DNA of 64,000 bases, taken from positions 87,576 through 151,575 of the forward strand of contig NZ_NTUP01000014.1 of assembly GCF_002561455.1 (NCBI RefSeq), written 5' to 3'. The translations under genes and the position numbers were made by a program. This DNA comes from Bacillus sp. AFS015802 (GTDB taxonomy: Bacteria > Bacillota > Bacilli > Bacillales > Bacillaceae_B). This document shows, piece after piece, positions 51,890 through 60,959 of this stretch; the stretch's first letter is position 1, and each line of letters opens with the position of its first letter. The notes below the pieces were generated by a model, which was not told the origin of the DNA, searched no databases, and saw nothing but the letters and a program-made list of their open reading frames with translations.

Positions 51890-53392
51890 ATGGCTGATAT
51901 GCGAATAGGTGGCCTTGCCAGTGGTATGGACACGGATCAAATCATCAAAGATTTAATGAAGGCAGAACGGATCCCTTTAGATAAATTGGAACAAAAGAAG
52001 CAGTATCTTGAATGGCAGCGTGATGACTACCGGGACATGAATAAGATGATGTTTGATTTTAGCAATCTTATTTTTGATGGGGTAATGAAGCAGGGGACGT
52101 ATACCCAGAAGACGATTAGTGTATCTGATCCATCTGTTGTTTCTGTAAAAAATATTAATTCTACTACCGATTTTTCGGGAACGTTGGAAGTAGGAAATCT
52201 AGCAAAATCGGCAACTGTCATTAGTGGAGTTACCGGAATCACGGATTCATCCAAGACTATTAAAGAACTAATGCCTGGCTTAATTGGCACACAAAAAATA
52301 AACATAAAGTCTATACTGAAAGATGGAACCTTAGATCCTAAGGGGACATCCATCGAGTTTGATCCTGCAAAGGAAACGTTAAATAGTTTAATATCAAAAA
52401 TCAATCAACAAACAGGAGTTTCTGTTTTCTTTGATGAGAAGTCACAAAAATTTTCTTTCACTGCCAAAAATTCAGGTGACGCGACCGGAAATGATATCGT
52501 TCTTTCAGATGAAACAGGCACATTCTTTGATAGCCTAGGGTTAACCGATTCAAACTTTAGTGGAGTGCGTCAGGAAGGTGTAAATGCAACGTTTACTTAT
52601 AACGGACTTACAACCATGAGATCTTCAAATACCTTTACGATCAATGGGTTTGAACTAACTTTGAAAAACAAATCGACAGGTCCAGTAACATTTACTTCAT
52701 CACCTGACACCGACAAGATCCTAGACAAAATCGTCAAATTCGTCGACGAATACAACAAACTCATTGAAAAGGTAAACGGCGAAGTAAACGAAAAGAAATA
52801 CCGTGATTTCCAACCGTTGACGGCTGAACAAAAAGAGTCGATGGAAGAAAAAGAAATTGAATTATGGGAAGAAAAGTCACGCAGTGGTACTCTGAGAAAT
52901 GATTCCGTTCTGTCATCCGGTCTCAACAAAATGAGAACGGATATGTACACCCCAATCTCTGGAGGAACCTCAGGCATTGACCAATTGGCCCAAATTGGAA
53001 TCAAAACATCAAGTAACTACCTTGATCGAGGAAAGCTGATTATTGATGAAAGCAAGCTGAAAGAAGCCATTTCCAAAGACCCGAATGCAATCTATGAGAT
53101 TTTTGCTAAAGATGGTGCCACGTCAAATGAACAGGGGATCGCCCGTCGTTTACGTGATACGCTAAAAACCACGATGGATAGTATCGAGAAAAAGGCTGGT
53201 AAAGCTTCAAGTACCAACAATACGTTTACACTTGGTCGTTTATTAAACAATATGGATAGCCAAATGGACCGTTTCGAAGACCGGTTAAATCAAGTCGAAG
53301 ACCGCTACTGGCGCCAATTCACCGCCATGGAAAAGGCCATCCAGCGTTCCAACGAACAATCCATGTTCCTCATGAACCAATTCGGCGGCTAA
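51890..53392 (+). CDS. fliD: Flagellar filament cap protein FliD (HAP2)
   Basis: This 500-residue protein has the N-terminal FliD domain (MRIGGLASGMDTDQIIKDLM) and the C-terminal D0/D1 domain with GIARRLRDTLK and NRFEDRLNQVEDRYWRQFTAME-like helices. It caps the growing filament and helps flagellin fold. It follows flaG by 15 bases. fliS follows by 22 bases. Confidence 0.95.
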   Translation: MADMRIGGLASGMDTDQIIKDLMKAERIPLDKLEQKKQYLEWQRDDYRDMNKMMFDFSNLIFDGVMKQGTYTQKTISVSDPSVVSVKNINSTTDFSGTLEVGNLAKSATVISGVTGITDSSKTIKELMPGLIGTQKINIKSILKDGTLDPKGTSIEFDPAKETLNSLISKINQQTGVSVFFDEKSQKFSFTAKNSGDATGNDIVLSDETGTFFDSLGLTDSNFSGVRQEGVNATFTYNGLTTMRSSNTFTINGFELTLKNKSTGPVTFTSSPDTDKILDKIVKFVDEYNKLIEKVNGEVNEKKYRDFQPLTAEQKESMEEKEIELWEEKSRSGTLRNDSVLSSGLNKMRTDMYTPISGGTSGIDQLAQIGIKTSSNYLDRGKLIIDESKLKEAISKDPNAIYEIFAKDGATSNEQGIARRLRDTLKTTMDSIEKKAGKASSTNNTFTLGRLLNNMDSQMDRFEDRLNQVEDRYWRQFTAMEKAIQRSNEQSMFLMNQFGG

Positions 53393-53414
53393 TCATACCT
53401 AAAGGAGTGTCACT

Positions 53415-53819
53415 ATGGCCATCAACAACCCTTATGCAGCATACCAGAACAACTCGGTCAACACCGCATCACCAGGAGAACTCACACTTATGCTCTATAA
53501 CGGAAGCCTTAAATTTATCCATATCGCAAAAAAAGCCATTAAAGAGAAGAATATTGAACTGAAGAATACCAATATCCAGAAGACGCAAGCCATCGTGAAT
53601 GAACTGATGGTGACGTTGAACACGGATCTTGAAGTCTCGAAAAACCTTATGTCCCTTTATGATTACATCAATCGTCGATTAACGGAAGCCAATATCAAGA
53701 ATGACGCGGCGATTTTAGAAGAAGTAGAAGGGCTTATTACAGATTTTCGAGATACGTGGAAGGAAGTCATTCAACTGAACCGTCAGAAGCAGCATGCCGG
53801 TCAAGGTGGACAGGCGTAA
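53415..53819 (+). CDS. fliS: Flagellin export chaperone FliS
   Basis: This 134-residue helical protein has the family motif PYAAYQNNSVNTASPGELTLMLYNGSLKFI at residues about 5-35. It binds flagellin in the cytoplasm and is also linked to FliW. The stop overlaps the fliT start (TAATG). Confidence 0.95.
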   Translation: MAINNPYAAYQNNSVNTASPGELTLMLYNGSLKFIHIAKKAIKEKNIELKNTNIQKTQAIVNELMVTLNTDLEVSKNLMSLYDYINRRLTEANIKNDAAILEEVEGLITDFRDTWKEVIQLNRQKQHAGQGGQA

Positions 53820-54166
53820 TGAGCTCAGTTCTTCTGTGCTATACCATCACGAAGCAATTGAAAGAAGCATTGGAACAGGTAAATGATGAAAACAGGGAAG
53901 CTACGATTGAGGAAGCGGAGTCTCTTTTAGAAAAAAGGCAGAACGTACTTGTCACTATTAAGCCTCCGTATACTCACGATGAGCAGGAGCTCGGCAAGCA
54001 GATGATTGCTTGGAATCAGCAAATCGATCGGCAGCTGTCTCAACTGCGCCTCCAGATTAAACGAGACATGAACGGATTAACCAAAAAGAAAACGTCCGTT
54101 CAAAAGTACTCAAACCCTTACGAATCCTTACAATACGATGGCATGTTTTACGATAAAAAGAAATAG
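53819..54166 (+). CDS. fliT: FliT-like flagellar chaperone
   Basis: This 115-residue helical protein starts in the TAATG overlap with fliS. Its position and helical, charged sequence fit FliT of Bacillus. FliT serves FliD. The sequence itself is weakly conserved, so the call rests partly on gene order. Confidence 0.75.
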   Translation: MSSVLLCYTITKQLKEALEQVNDENREATIEEAESLLEKRQNVLVTIKPPYTHDEQELGKQMIAWNQQIDRQLSQLRLQIKRDMNGLTKKKTSVQKYSNPYESLQYDGMFYDKKK

Positions 54167-54174
54167 GTGATTCT

Positions 54175-54561
54175 TTGACAACGAAACTAGACGAAAAACA
54201 GTTCGAATTGGTCAGCCAATACGTCGGGATGCTCGACACAATTGAAGAAGCACTGAACTATGTGGAAGCAAGCTTCACGGATTTAAGCAAAACAGAAGGG
54301 GACCAGGTCCTATCCGATGTCTTCATGGCCATTGGTCAGATCTCAGAAAGCAATCCCTTGTTAAAAGAACTATTTGATGAGGAAGGCATTCAGAAAGCTT
54401 TAACTGGATTTGATACCGTGACAGATCAGGCATGGAAACTGGACAGACAGCTAGACAACAATGAGATCAAGCAAAGTGTTGTACAAGAAAATCTGTCGCC
54501 GGCCTTTTCTACCTGGAAAACCTCGATTGAAATAGAACTAAAACCCTATCTAACACACTAA
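54175..54561 (+). CDS. Hypothetical helical protein at the end of the fliD operon
   Basis: This 128-residue protein starts at TTG with AGGTGATTC before it, 8 bases after fliT. It has several amphipathic helices, no cysteines and no signal peptide. I do not recognise it. The tight spacing and the shared terminator place it in the operon, so a role in flagella or chaperoning is a guess. Confidence 0.7.
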   Translation: MTTKLDEKQFELVSQYVGMLDTIEEALNYVEASFTDLSKTEGDQVLSDVFMAIGQISESNPLLKELFDEEGIQKALTGFDTVTDQAWKLDRQLDNNEIKQSVVQENLSPAFSTWKTSIEIELKPYLTH

Positions 54562-54587
54562 GCCTCGAATCCCCGAGGCTTTTTTCT
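54561..54587 (+). terminator. Intrinsic terminator of the fliD operon
   Basis: AGCCTCG pairs with CGAGGCT around 6 bases, followed by TTTTT. Confidence 0.85.
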
Positions 54588-54640
54588 TTTTCCAAATCCT
54601 CTCATGCTATAATAATAGAAAAATGGTGGAGGACGCCGGT

Positions 54641-54973
54641 ATGAAAACTACTGAAATAGATGAGATTAGAAGACTATGCCTTCTCTACCCGGAAGTTCAT
54701 GAACACATAGATGGGTTCGGACACATATCTTTCCGCGTGAAGGACAAACCATTTGTCATCATAGGGGAGACCTTATCGATTAAAACACTCCCCGCCACTC
54801 AGGAAATCCTGCTCGAACAGCCAGACTATATCAAAGCACCGTACATAGGAAGACATGGCTGGGTGCTGGTTGAGGTAGAGGAAGCGGGCTGGCAAGCCAT
54901 TGAAGGATTAATTCGTGGGGGTTATTTGATTGCTGCACCCAAGAGACTGGCCAATAAAGTTCAGAATGGATGA
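54641..54973 (+). CDS. MmcQ/YjbR family protein
   Basis: This 110-residue protein starts at ATG 54641, 8-9 bases after GGAGG. A slightly longer frame upstream lacks a ribosome site. The pattern LLYPEVHEHIDGFGHISFRV... and PYIGRHGWVLVEVE...LIRGGYLIAAPKRL fits the MmcQ/YjbR (DUF419) fold, a small CyaY-like protein of unknown role. A -10-like TATAAT lies at about 54608-54613. Confidence 0.82.
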   Translation: MKTTEIDEIRRLCLLYPEVHEHIDGFGHISFRVKDKPFVIIGETLSIKTLPATQEILLEQPDYIKAPYIGRHGWVLVEVEEAGWQAIEGLIRGGYLIAAPKRLANKVQNG

Positions 54974-54979
54974 AGAAAT

Positions 54980-55735
54980 ATGATGAATTTAATCACCAAT
55001 GAACTCATAAAACAAATCTCCCGACCACGCATGTGGATTTCACTGGGTCTCATCGTGTTCATCGATTCCATCGCGTCCCTTTTTGTCTATCTACTGTTCG
55101 ACGGTATCCAATTTTCTTTTTGGGAGTACATGCGGATCAGCTCTAACCTCCTGATGATCATTCAACTTTTCAGTCTGATCATAGCAGGGGATATCGTATC
55201 AAGCGAATTTTCGTCAGGTACCATTAAGCTATTACTCATTCGCCCTATTAATCGCGTGAAAATTCTGCTTTCCAAATACATAACCGTACTAGTCATCGCA
55301 ACTGTTTTAACAGCCGCTCATTTCTTATTTTCCGCCGTGCTAGGTTCGCTGTGGTTTTTTGATAGTTTCTTTGATTTGAACGAAAACTTTTTCATCGTGG
55401 CAGGTGCGTACGTATTGAGATTCCTAGAAATGTTGGTGATTTGTTCATTTGCTTTTACCTTTTCGGTCGTGACGAGAAGCAGTTCGTTTGCGATTGGTTC
55501 TACCATTTTTCTGACTTTTTCTAGCGGGACGTTATTGATTCTTATGAACGAGCAGGGGGTGGAGTGGGGAAGGTATCTGCTGTTTGCGAATACGGATTTG
55601 CAGCAGTATTTCTTCGGGACTCCACCGTTTGAGGGGATGACGTTTTGGTTTTCGGTTGGGGTGATTGGGGTGTATATGGTTGGGTTTGGGGGATTGAGTT
55701 GGTGGAGTTTTGGTAGGAGGGATGTGGATGTTTAG
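54980..55735 (+). CDS. ABC-2 type transporter permease
   Basis: This 251-residue protein has six membrane segments and the ABC-2 pattern SSEFSSGTIKLLLIRPINRVKILLSK at about 70-95. The matching ATPase gene is not next to it, so it either pairs with an ATPase elsewhere or is a leftover. It follows the MmcQ-like gene by 6 bases and starts behind a weak GAAGAAAT context. The substrate is unknown. Confidence 0.75.
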   Translation: MMNLITNELIKQISRPRMWISLGLIVFIDSIASLFVYLLFDGIQFSFWEYMRISSNLLMIIQLFSLIIAGDIVSSEFSSGTIKLLLIRPINRVKILLSKYITVLVIATVLTAAHFLFSAVLGSLWFFDSFFDLNENFFIVAGAYVLRFLEMLVICSFAFTFSVVTRSSSFAIGSTIFLTFSSGTLLILMNEQGVEWGRYLLFANTDLQQYFFGTPPFEGMTFWFSVGVIGVYMVGFGGLSWWSFGRRDVDV

Positions 55736-55778
55736 TAGCTGGGTTTGTTCTTGATTAGAGAACAGGTCTTTTTGGGTT

Positions 55779-55889
55779 GGCTGTTAAATTTACTCGATTA
55801 TTTGCCTGTTAAATAACTCATGTTTATTAACAGACAAACGATGAGAAGGATTTGCCTGTTAAATTTAAGGACTAATTCAACAGGCAATC
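55779..55889. repeat. TTTGCCTGTTAAA repeats upstream of the RAYT transposase
   Basis: Copies occur at 55801-55814 and 55851-55867 (direct), 55827-55839 and 55876-55888 (inverted, CAACAGGCAA/TTAACAGACAAA forms) and a partial one at 55779-55796. The arms surround the gene on both sides, as in REP-RAYT loci. Confidence 0.75.
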
Positions 55890-55960
55890 TCCACAAATTA
55901 GCAGGAGTTATGTATAAGCATGTCGAAATAAGGCATATCACAAGTAGAAAGGATGTTGAC

Positions 55961-56506
55961 ATGGCGAATAAAAGAGAATGGTACCCGGGATATACCTATC
56001 ATATTACTGCAAGAGGAAACCGGAGATATACTATTTTCCGTAACAGAGAAGATCGTCTTAAGTATTTAGAGTTTTTGGAAGATGCAAAGGTAAAATTCCC
56101 CTTTATTCTTCATTCCTATTGCCTCATGACCAATCATATCCACCTTTTGATTGAAACCATCCACGACCCTCCAGGCAAAATCATTCAATATATCCACTAC
56201 CGGTATGCCCGTTATTTTAATAAGAAAAATGGGTTTGAAGGCCATCTTTTTCAAGGTCGTTTTAAATCAGTCATTATACGGAATAATAAACAAATGGTAG
56301 ACACAAGCTGTTATATTCACTTGAATCAGGTAAGGGCGGGCATTGCGACTGAACCTGAGAATTATCAATGGTCCAGTTACCGTTCGTTTATTTCACATAG
56401 AGAGAATAAGCATGTTGATACAAGAAAGATCCTCTCTTTTATGAACAATGGTTCGAAAAGTCACTATCAATTTTATGTGGGAATTAGGTTGAAACAATTT
56501 AATTAG
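55961..56506 (+). CDS. REP-associated tyrosine transposase (RAYT), IS200/IS605-type Y1 transposase
   Basis: This 181-residue protein starts at ATG 55961 behind AAAGGA. It has the Y1_Tnp fold: YHITARGNRR, the metal-binding HUH motif TNHIHLLIE (about 48-56), GHLFQGRFKS (about 88-97) and CYIHLNQVRAGI with the candidate catalytic Tyr (about 118-129). RAYTs act on single-stranded DNA and move or maintain REP hairpins. They do not carry IS ends. Here multiple TTTGCCTGTTAAA copies lie on both sides. A longer frame upstream (from 55820) covers repeat sequence and is not favoured. Confidence 0.88.
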   Translation: MANKREWYPGYTYHITARGNRRYTIFRNREDRLKYLEFLEDAKVKFPFILHSYCLMTNHIHLLIETIHDPPGKIIQYIHYRYARYFNKKNGFEGHLFQGRFKSVIIRNNKQMVDTSCYIHLNQVRAGIATEPENYQWSSYRSFISHRENKHVDTRKILSFMNNGSKSHYQFYVGIRLKQFN

Positions 56507-56520
56507 TTATGAAATGAAAA

Positions 56521-56556
56521 CACCTGCTGAAATTGTTATCAGCAGGTGTTTTTTAA
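56521..56556 (+). terminator. Terminator of the RAYT gene
   Basis: CACCTGCTGA pairs with TCAGCAGGTG, followed by TTTTTT. Confidence 0.88.
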
Positions 56557-56560
56557 TTTG

Positions 56561-56700
56561 TTTGCCTGTTAAAAATAACGAGAAGTATGACAGTTGAAAT
56601 TCTAGTGTCATTTGACAGGCAACCTTGTAGAGGTTTTTAACAGGCAAAAAAGCGACGATATTCAACTGACAAATTCCCCTCAATTTTCAACAGGCAGACT
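56561..56700. repeat. TTTGCCTGTTAAA repeats downstream of the RAYT transposase
   Basis: TTTGCCTGTTAAA (56561-56573, direct), TTTGACAGGCAACC (56611-56624, inverted), TTTTAACAGGCAAAAA (56635-56650, inverted), a variant TTCAACTGACAAATT (56661) and CAACAGGCAGAC (56688-56699, inverted) follow each other. From 56700 to 56920 there is no gene. At 56803-56813, AGTGCCAGGTGACC resembles the GGTGCCAGGCACC group. Confidence 0.75.
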
Positions 56701-56926
56701 TCATACTTCCTCCTTCACAATTCCGCCCCAAACTCTCCACAAAACCTCCACAACCCCACCGTCTAATTCCTCAAATTAGTGGGATAATAATACTATAAAG
56801 AGTGCCAGGTGACCCCAAAACACTCGCAAAGCTCACCTCACTCTTAAAACTCTCCAAACCCTGATATAGCAACACCTTCGACGACATCTTACAAACTTCA
56901 CAAAAAATTGACAAAAAATTTAGAAA

Positions 56927-56952
56927 GTTTAAGGAGGATTAAAGAAGGGAAT
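56927..56952 (+). promoter_or_regulatory. SigB-type promoter of hpf
   Basis: GTTTAA, 14 bases, GGGAAT closely fits the Bacillus SigB consensus. It is about 45 bases before the hpf start. yvyD (hpf) of B. subtilis is SigB-controlled. Confidence 0.75.
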
Positions 56953-56997
56953 GGAGAATATATAAACATAGCTTTATTTTTAAAAGGAGGAGTTTAC

Positions 56998-57576
56998 ATG
57001 TTGAACTACAACATTCGAGGCGAGAACATTGAGGTAACTCCAGCGATTCGCGAACACGTGGAGAAGAAGATTGGCAAGTTAGATCGTTACTTTAATGAAA
57101 CTCCTGATGCAAATGTACATGTTAATTTAAAAGTGTATCCTGATAAAAATACGAAAACTGAAGTGACTATTCCAATGCCGCATTTAGTGTTACGTGCAGA
57201 GGAACGCAACACGGATATGTATGCGGCCATTGATCTGATAGTAGATAAATTGGAGCGTCAAATTCGCAAACATAAAACAAGAGTGAACCGTAAGATGCGT
57301 GAAAAGGGCAGCCCGAAGGAGTTTTTCGCGGCTCAGGAAGATCTGAATCACGTTTCTCCTAATGGCGCAGCTGCCGTTGAACTGGAGGAAGAGGACGATA
57401 CGGAAGTAGTAAGAACAAAGCAGTTCAATCTTAAGCCGATGGACAGTGAAGAAGCAATTCTTCAGATGAACATGCTCGGGCACACATTCTTCATCTTCAC
57501 AGACGCAGAGACAAACGCAACGAATATTGTGTACAAGCGTCGTGACGGGAAGTACGGCTTGATTGAAACAAACTAA
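56998..57576 (+). CDS. hpf: Long-form hibernation promoting factor Hpf (YvyD)
   Basis: This 192-residue protein starts at ATG 56998 behind AAAAGGAGGAG. It has the N-terminal ribosome-binding domain ([24 protein letters not shown], about 1-100), a linker and the C-terminal dimerisation domain ([25 protein letters not shown]...). Long HPF joins two 70S ribosomes into inactive 100S dimers in stationary phase. SigB control fits a stress role. Confidence 0.95.
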   Translation: MLNYNIRGENIEVTPAIREHVEKKIGKLDRYFNETPDANVHVNLKVYPDKNTKTEVTIPMPHLVLRAEERNTDMYAAIDLIVDKLERQIRKHKTRVNRKMREKGSPKEFFAAQEDLNHVSPNGAAAVELEEEDDTEVVRTKQFNLKPMDSEEAILQMNMLGHTFFIFTDAETNATNIVYKRRDGKYGLIETN

Positions 57577-57592
57577 TTTGATAACCAGGAAA

Positions 57593-57624
57593 TCCTGCGG
57601 TCACACCGACCGCAGGAGTTTTTT
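57593..57624 (+). terminator. Intrinsic terminator of hpf
   Basis: TCCTGCGGTC pairs with GACCGCAGGA around 5 bases, followed by GTTTTTTA. Confidence 0.88.
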
Positions 57625-57691
57625 ATTGTTAGGAGGATTTTACCATTTTTTGTCGAAGTTTGAAGGTAGACGAAAATGAGGGGGAGATCAA

Positions 57692-58801
57692 ATGAGAGAT
57701 CCACGATTAGAGAAGTTAGCAGAAGTGCTTTTAACCCATTCACTGAAGGTGAAAGAAGGGGAAAAGCTTATGATAACAGGGGAACATTCAACGCAGCCTC
57801 TTATAAAGGAGCTCCTTAAAAAATCATATGAAATGGGAGTCATTCCTTATTTTGAATTAAGCGACCTTGAACTCAATCGGATCATGGTCAGTCATGCCAA
57901 GCCGGAGCAGGTTATTATTCGAAATAAATGGAATATGCAGCAGTATGAAGATCTGGATGCGGTAATCCATATTGCCAGCGATGCCAATGACGCGGAGATG
58001 AGTGAAGTCCCACCTGAACAATGGCAGGAGCTTATGCCTCACATGAAAGAATCCAACGACTATCTAATCCAAAACAAAAAGTGGGTTCTTTTAAACTATC
58101 CAAACTTCTCACTCGCTCAAAAAGCGAAGATGAGCTATGAAACGTTTTTCGACTATTTAATGGAAGTCTGCACAGTCGACTACAAACAGATGGAAGAAGC
58201 CCAGAAACCTCTGAAAGAGCTGATGGATAAAACCGATAAAGTGCGCATCACCGGTGTAGGGACGGACCTTACATTCTCTATCAAAGACATTCCGTCTGTC
58301 ATGTGTTTCGGGGAGCGGAACATTCCTGACGGAGAAGTGTATACGGCTCCTGTGAAGGATAGCGTAAACGGGACGATTACGTATAATACCCCGACTCTTT
58401 ATCGCGGTTTTTCCTTTAACAATGTGTCTTTGACGTTTGAGAACGGTAAGATCGTGAATGCGACGGCTGATAAAACGAAGGAACTGAACGATATTTTGGA
58501 CACTGATGAAGGAGCCCGTTTTATCGGGGAGTTTGCCCTTGGGGTGAATCCGAAAATCAATGAGCCGATGCAGGATATTCTATTCGATGAAAAAATCAAC
58601 GGAAGCTTCCACTTCACACCGGGGCAGGCCTATGAAGAGGCAGACAACGGAAATCGTTCCAACGTGCACTGGGACATGGTGTGCATTCAGCGTCCGGAAT
58701 ACGGCGGCGGGGAAATTTACTTTGATGATGTTTTAATTCGTAAAGATGGGTTATTTGTAGTGGAAGAGCTAAAAGGATTGAATCCTGACGCTTTAATTTA
58801 A
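57692..58801 (+). CDS. M29-family metallo-aminopeptidase (AmpS-like)
   Basis: This 369-residue enzyme of the thermophilic aminopeptidase (M29) family starts behind GGGGAGA. Conserved parts include GVGTDLTFSI (about 187), CFGERNIPDGEVYTAP (about 209), GARFIGEFALGVNPKI (about 272) and NGSFHFTPGQAYEEADNGNRSNVHWDMVC (split in the reading about 312-342), which hold the Glu and His metal ligands. It removes N-terminal residues from peptides in the cytoplasm. It is 15 bases before the DUF1028 gene, so the two are probably cotranscribed. Confidence 0.88.
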   Translation: MRDPRLEKLAEVLLTHSLKVKEGEKLMITGEHSTQPLIKELLKKSYEMGVIPYFELSDLELNRIMVSHAKPEQVIIRNKWNMQQYEDLDAVIHIASDANDAEMSEVPPEQWQELMPHMKESNDYLIQNKKWVLLNYPNFSLAQKAKMSYETFFDYLMEVCTVDYKQMEEAQKPLKELMDKTDKVRITGVGTDLTFSIKDIPSVMCFGERNIPDGEVYTAPVKDSVNGTITYNTPTLYRGFSFNNVSLTFENGKIVNATADKTKELNDILDTDEGARFIGEFALGVNPKINEPMQDILFDEKINGSFHFTPGQAYEEADNGNRSNVHWDMVCIQRPEYGGGEIYFDDVLIRKDGLFVVEELKGLNPDALI

Positions 58802-58815
58802 AGGAGGACTTCACC

Positions 58816-59652
58816 ATGACATATTCAATTGTTGGCTATGACCCTGAGGAAAAGGAATGGGGGATTGCGGTACAGTCCAAGTTCCTTGGTGTTGGATCCG
58901 TTGTACCGTTTGCAAAAGTAGGCGTCGGGGCGGTGGCGACACAGTCCTACGCGAATACTTCGTACGGACCACATGCGCTTCAACTGATGGAGGAAGGCAA
59001 GACGGCGGAAGAGGCACTTGAAATTATCACAACGGATGACCCGGAGCGCCCATTGCGCCAGGTGGGATTGATCGATGCGTGGGGAAACCCCGCTACTTTT
59101 ACCGGAGAAGGGTGCTATGACTGGGCCGGGGGACAAACAGGAAAGCACTTTGCCGCTCAAGGAAATATTTTAGTAGATGGACAAACCGTGAGGGCGATGG
59201 CGGAAACCTTTGAGTCTACGACCGGTTCGCTTGCAGAGAGATTGCTCGAGGCCCTGGATGCCGGTCAGGATGCGGGCGGTGACTCCCGGGGCATGCAGTC
59301 AGCTGCCCTTTTAGTGGTGAAGGAAAAGGGTGGATATGGCGGCTTCAATGATCGGTACATTGATCTGAGGGTCGATGACCACGCTTCACCCATCAAGGAA
59401 TTAAAACGGATCTATCAGCTTCATCAGCTGTATTTCAAAGAATCGGATGCTGGGAGAGTGGTGCTCCTTGAAGGTGGCATTCACGAAGAAGTGGAGCGTG
59501 AGCTGAGTCGTCTCGGATATGCGAAAGAGGGCCAGTCCCTTTATCAGAATCTGAAAGACTATTTGCACACGGAAAACTTTGAAATGCGTGAGCAGGAAGA
59601 GAATTATATCGATCTGGATGTCTTGGATTATATGAAAAATCAACGAAAATAA
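58816..59652 (+). CDS. DUF1028 family protein (Ntn-hydrolase-like)
   Basis: This 278-residue protein starts behind AAAGGAGGA. The N-terminal 200 residues match DUF1028 (TYSIVGYDPEEKEWGIAVQSKF, GVGAVATQSYAN, DPERPLRQVGLIDAWG, DWAGGQTG, GQDAGGDSRGMQSAALLV). The domain resembles Ntn hydrolases such as L-asparaginase-like enzymes. Its substrate is not known. A C-terminal extra part of about 70 residues has a peptidoglycan-binding-like pattern. Operon with the aminopeptidase suggests peptide or amino-acid recycling. Confidence 0.8.
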   Translation: MTYSIVGYDPEEKEWGIAVQSKFLGVGSVVPFAKVGVGAVATQSYANTSYGPHALQLMEEGKTAEEALEIITTDDPERPLRQVGLIDAWGNPATFTGEGCYDWAGGQTGKHFAAQGNILVDGQTVRAMAETFESTTGSLAERLLEALDAGQDAGGDSRGMQSAALLVVKEKGGYGGFNDRYIDLRVDDHASPIKELKRIYQLHQLYFKESDAGRVVLLEGGIHEEVERELSRLGYAKEGQSLYQNLKDYLHTENFEMREQEENYIDLDVLDYMKNQRK

Positions 59653-59658
59653 ATGGGA

Positions 59659-59692
59659 AAAGGACCGGTCGGTAATCGACTGGTTCTTTTTT
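59659..59692 (+). terminator. Intrinsic terminator of the DUF1028 gene
   Basis: AAAGGACCGGTCG pairs with CGACTGGTTCTTT, followed by TTTTTT. Confidence 0.8.
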
Positions 59693-59782
59693 CTTGTACT
59701 CAAACAGTTTAACGAACGCTTGAAATGTTATATAATGAACCTTTGTGTACGGGACTCAGAGAAGTTGGAGGTAAATACAAAC

Positions 59783-60907
59783 ATGAGTACAGTCGGAAGA
59801 AATGAACCATGTCCTTGTGGCAGTGGGAAAAAATATAAGAAATGCTGTGAAAATGCTGTAAATATAGATACCCTGGTGAGTCAGGAGCTGGATGTGCTTC
59901 AGGCGCAGCTTTATGATTTCATCGCTACGGCGCAGTCTGCCGAGATGGAAGAATCATACCATCATTATCTTTCAAAGATGGACTTGATGCAGGCAGATCC
60001 CGATATATATGAAATGGCCTTTGTCAGCTGGTACGGAGCGACTCAGCAGGATGCTGACGGAGTGCGTTTGATCGAACGATTTGTCGATAAGCAGCTGAGC
60101 ACGGTGACCCGTCCCCAGACGGCTGAAGTGTTGGAGTCTTGGAAAAATGTACGAGTGACGGCTGGTACGGTTGAGAAGCTTGATGACAGTACATTGCGTG
60201 TCGAGGAAGCGATCACGGGGGATACCCTTATCGTGACAGAAAAATTCGGTAAGCTGGAGGAGAACAGTTTCTTCTTGGGGCTGCTGTTACCGAATGGAGA
60301 GAAGTATCTTCCGTTTGCCCAATATTTCATTTATCCAGCGATTGAAAAGGCTGCGATGGAATTGGTGAAGATCCGCTTTGAACAGGGTGAGTTTGAAACT
60401 CTCCATGATTACTTATCAGCACAGTACCTGGAAATCGCGGATGTTGGATTTGTCCTCTATAGTGCAGAGAAAAAGAAAGCTGGAAAAGCAGCCGCAATTG
60501 GTAAAGCGTCTGTTGAATCCGATACAGCGAATGATTCTGATGAGGATGCTTCAGACTCCATTGAAGGAGTCGAAATCTGGAAGACACCGGAATACAACGA
60601 AGCCATCACTTCACTTCAAACCTTCCTGTCTGAAAAAGGGGAAGACAAGAAAGAAAGTGAGCTGCTCGTAGCCGTGTTGGAAAAATACTTCTACACGGAA
60701 CGCCCGACGATCCGCAATCCGAAAATCTACTCGGGGGCACTGGTCGACATGGCGAAAAACATCGACGAAATCAGCATCCGCCACGTTCAAAAAGAACTGG
60801 CCGAATACTTCGATGTCTCCGCCAACAGCATCTCAAGACGAAGCAAGCAAATCTGGGAAAGCTACCAGGACACCGTCAGCGAACTGCTGAAAGCAACGAA
60901 CACCTGA
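59783..60907 (+). CDS. SEC-C motif protein of unknown function
   Basis: This 374-residue protein starts at ATG 59783 (GGAGGT, 10 bases before). Its first 24 residues are a SEC-C zinc-binding motif ([19 protein letters not shown]), almost identical to the C-terminal tail of the SecA encoded 2.9 kb downstream ([18 protein letters not shown]). The rest is mostly helical with an acidic linker (NDSDEDASDSIEG) and a C-terminal helix-turn-helix-like segment (EISIRHVQKELAEYFDVSANSISRRSKQIWESY). It may bind the ribosome or SecB-like partners through SEC-C, or regulate DNA. The function is unknown. Confidence 0.8.
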   Translation: MSTVGRNEPCPCGSGKKYKKCCENAVNIDTLVSQELDVLQAQLYDFIATAQSAEMEESYHHYLSKMDLMQADPDIYEMAFVSWYGATQQDADGVRLIERFVDKQLSTVTRPQTAEVLESWKNVRVTAGTVEKLDDSTLRVEEAITGDTLIVTEKFGKLEENSFFLGLLLPNGEKYLPFAQYFIYPAIEKAAMELVKIRFEQGEFETLHDYLSAQYLEIADVGFVLYSAEKKKAGKAAAIGKASVESDTANDSDEDASDSIEGVEIWKTPEYNEAITSLQTFLSEKGEDKKESELLVAVLEKYFYTERPTIRNPKIYSGALVDMAKNIDEISIRHVQKELAEYFDVSANSISRRSKQIWESYQDTVSELLKATNT

Positions 60908-60929
60908 CCCAAACTAAATACACACCCTA

Positions 60930-60959
60930 CGAAAGTCGTCTGATAAAGGCGGCTTTTTT
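60930..60959 (+). terminator. Weak terminator of the SEC-C protein gene
   Basis: AAGTCGTC and GGCGGCTT can pair with G-T pairs, followed by TTTTTT. Confidence 0.55.

Noticed and set aside
58258..58270. AGGGACGGACCTT within the aminopeptidase gene as a further REPIN arm
   Set aside because: It encodes the conserved GTDLT residues of the M29 family, so the match is best explained by chance codon use.
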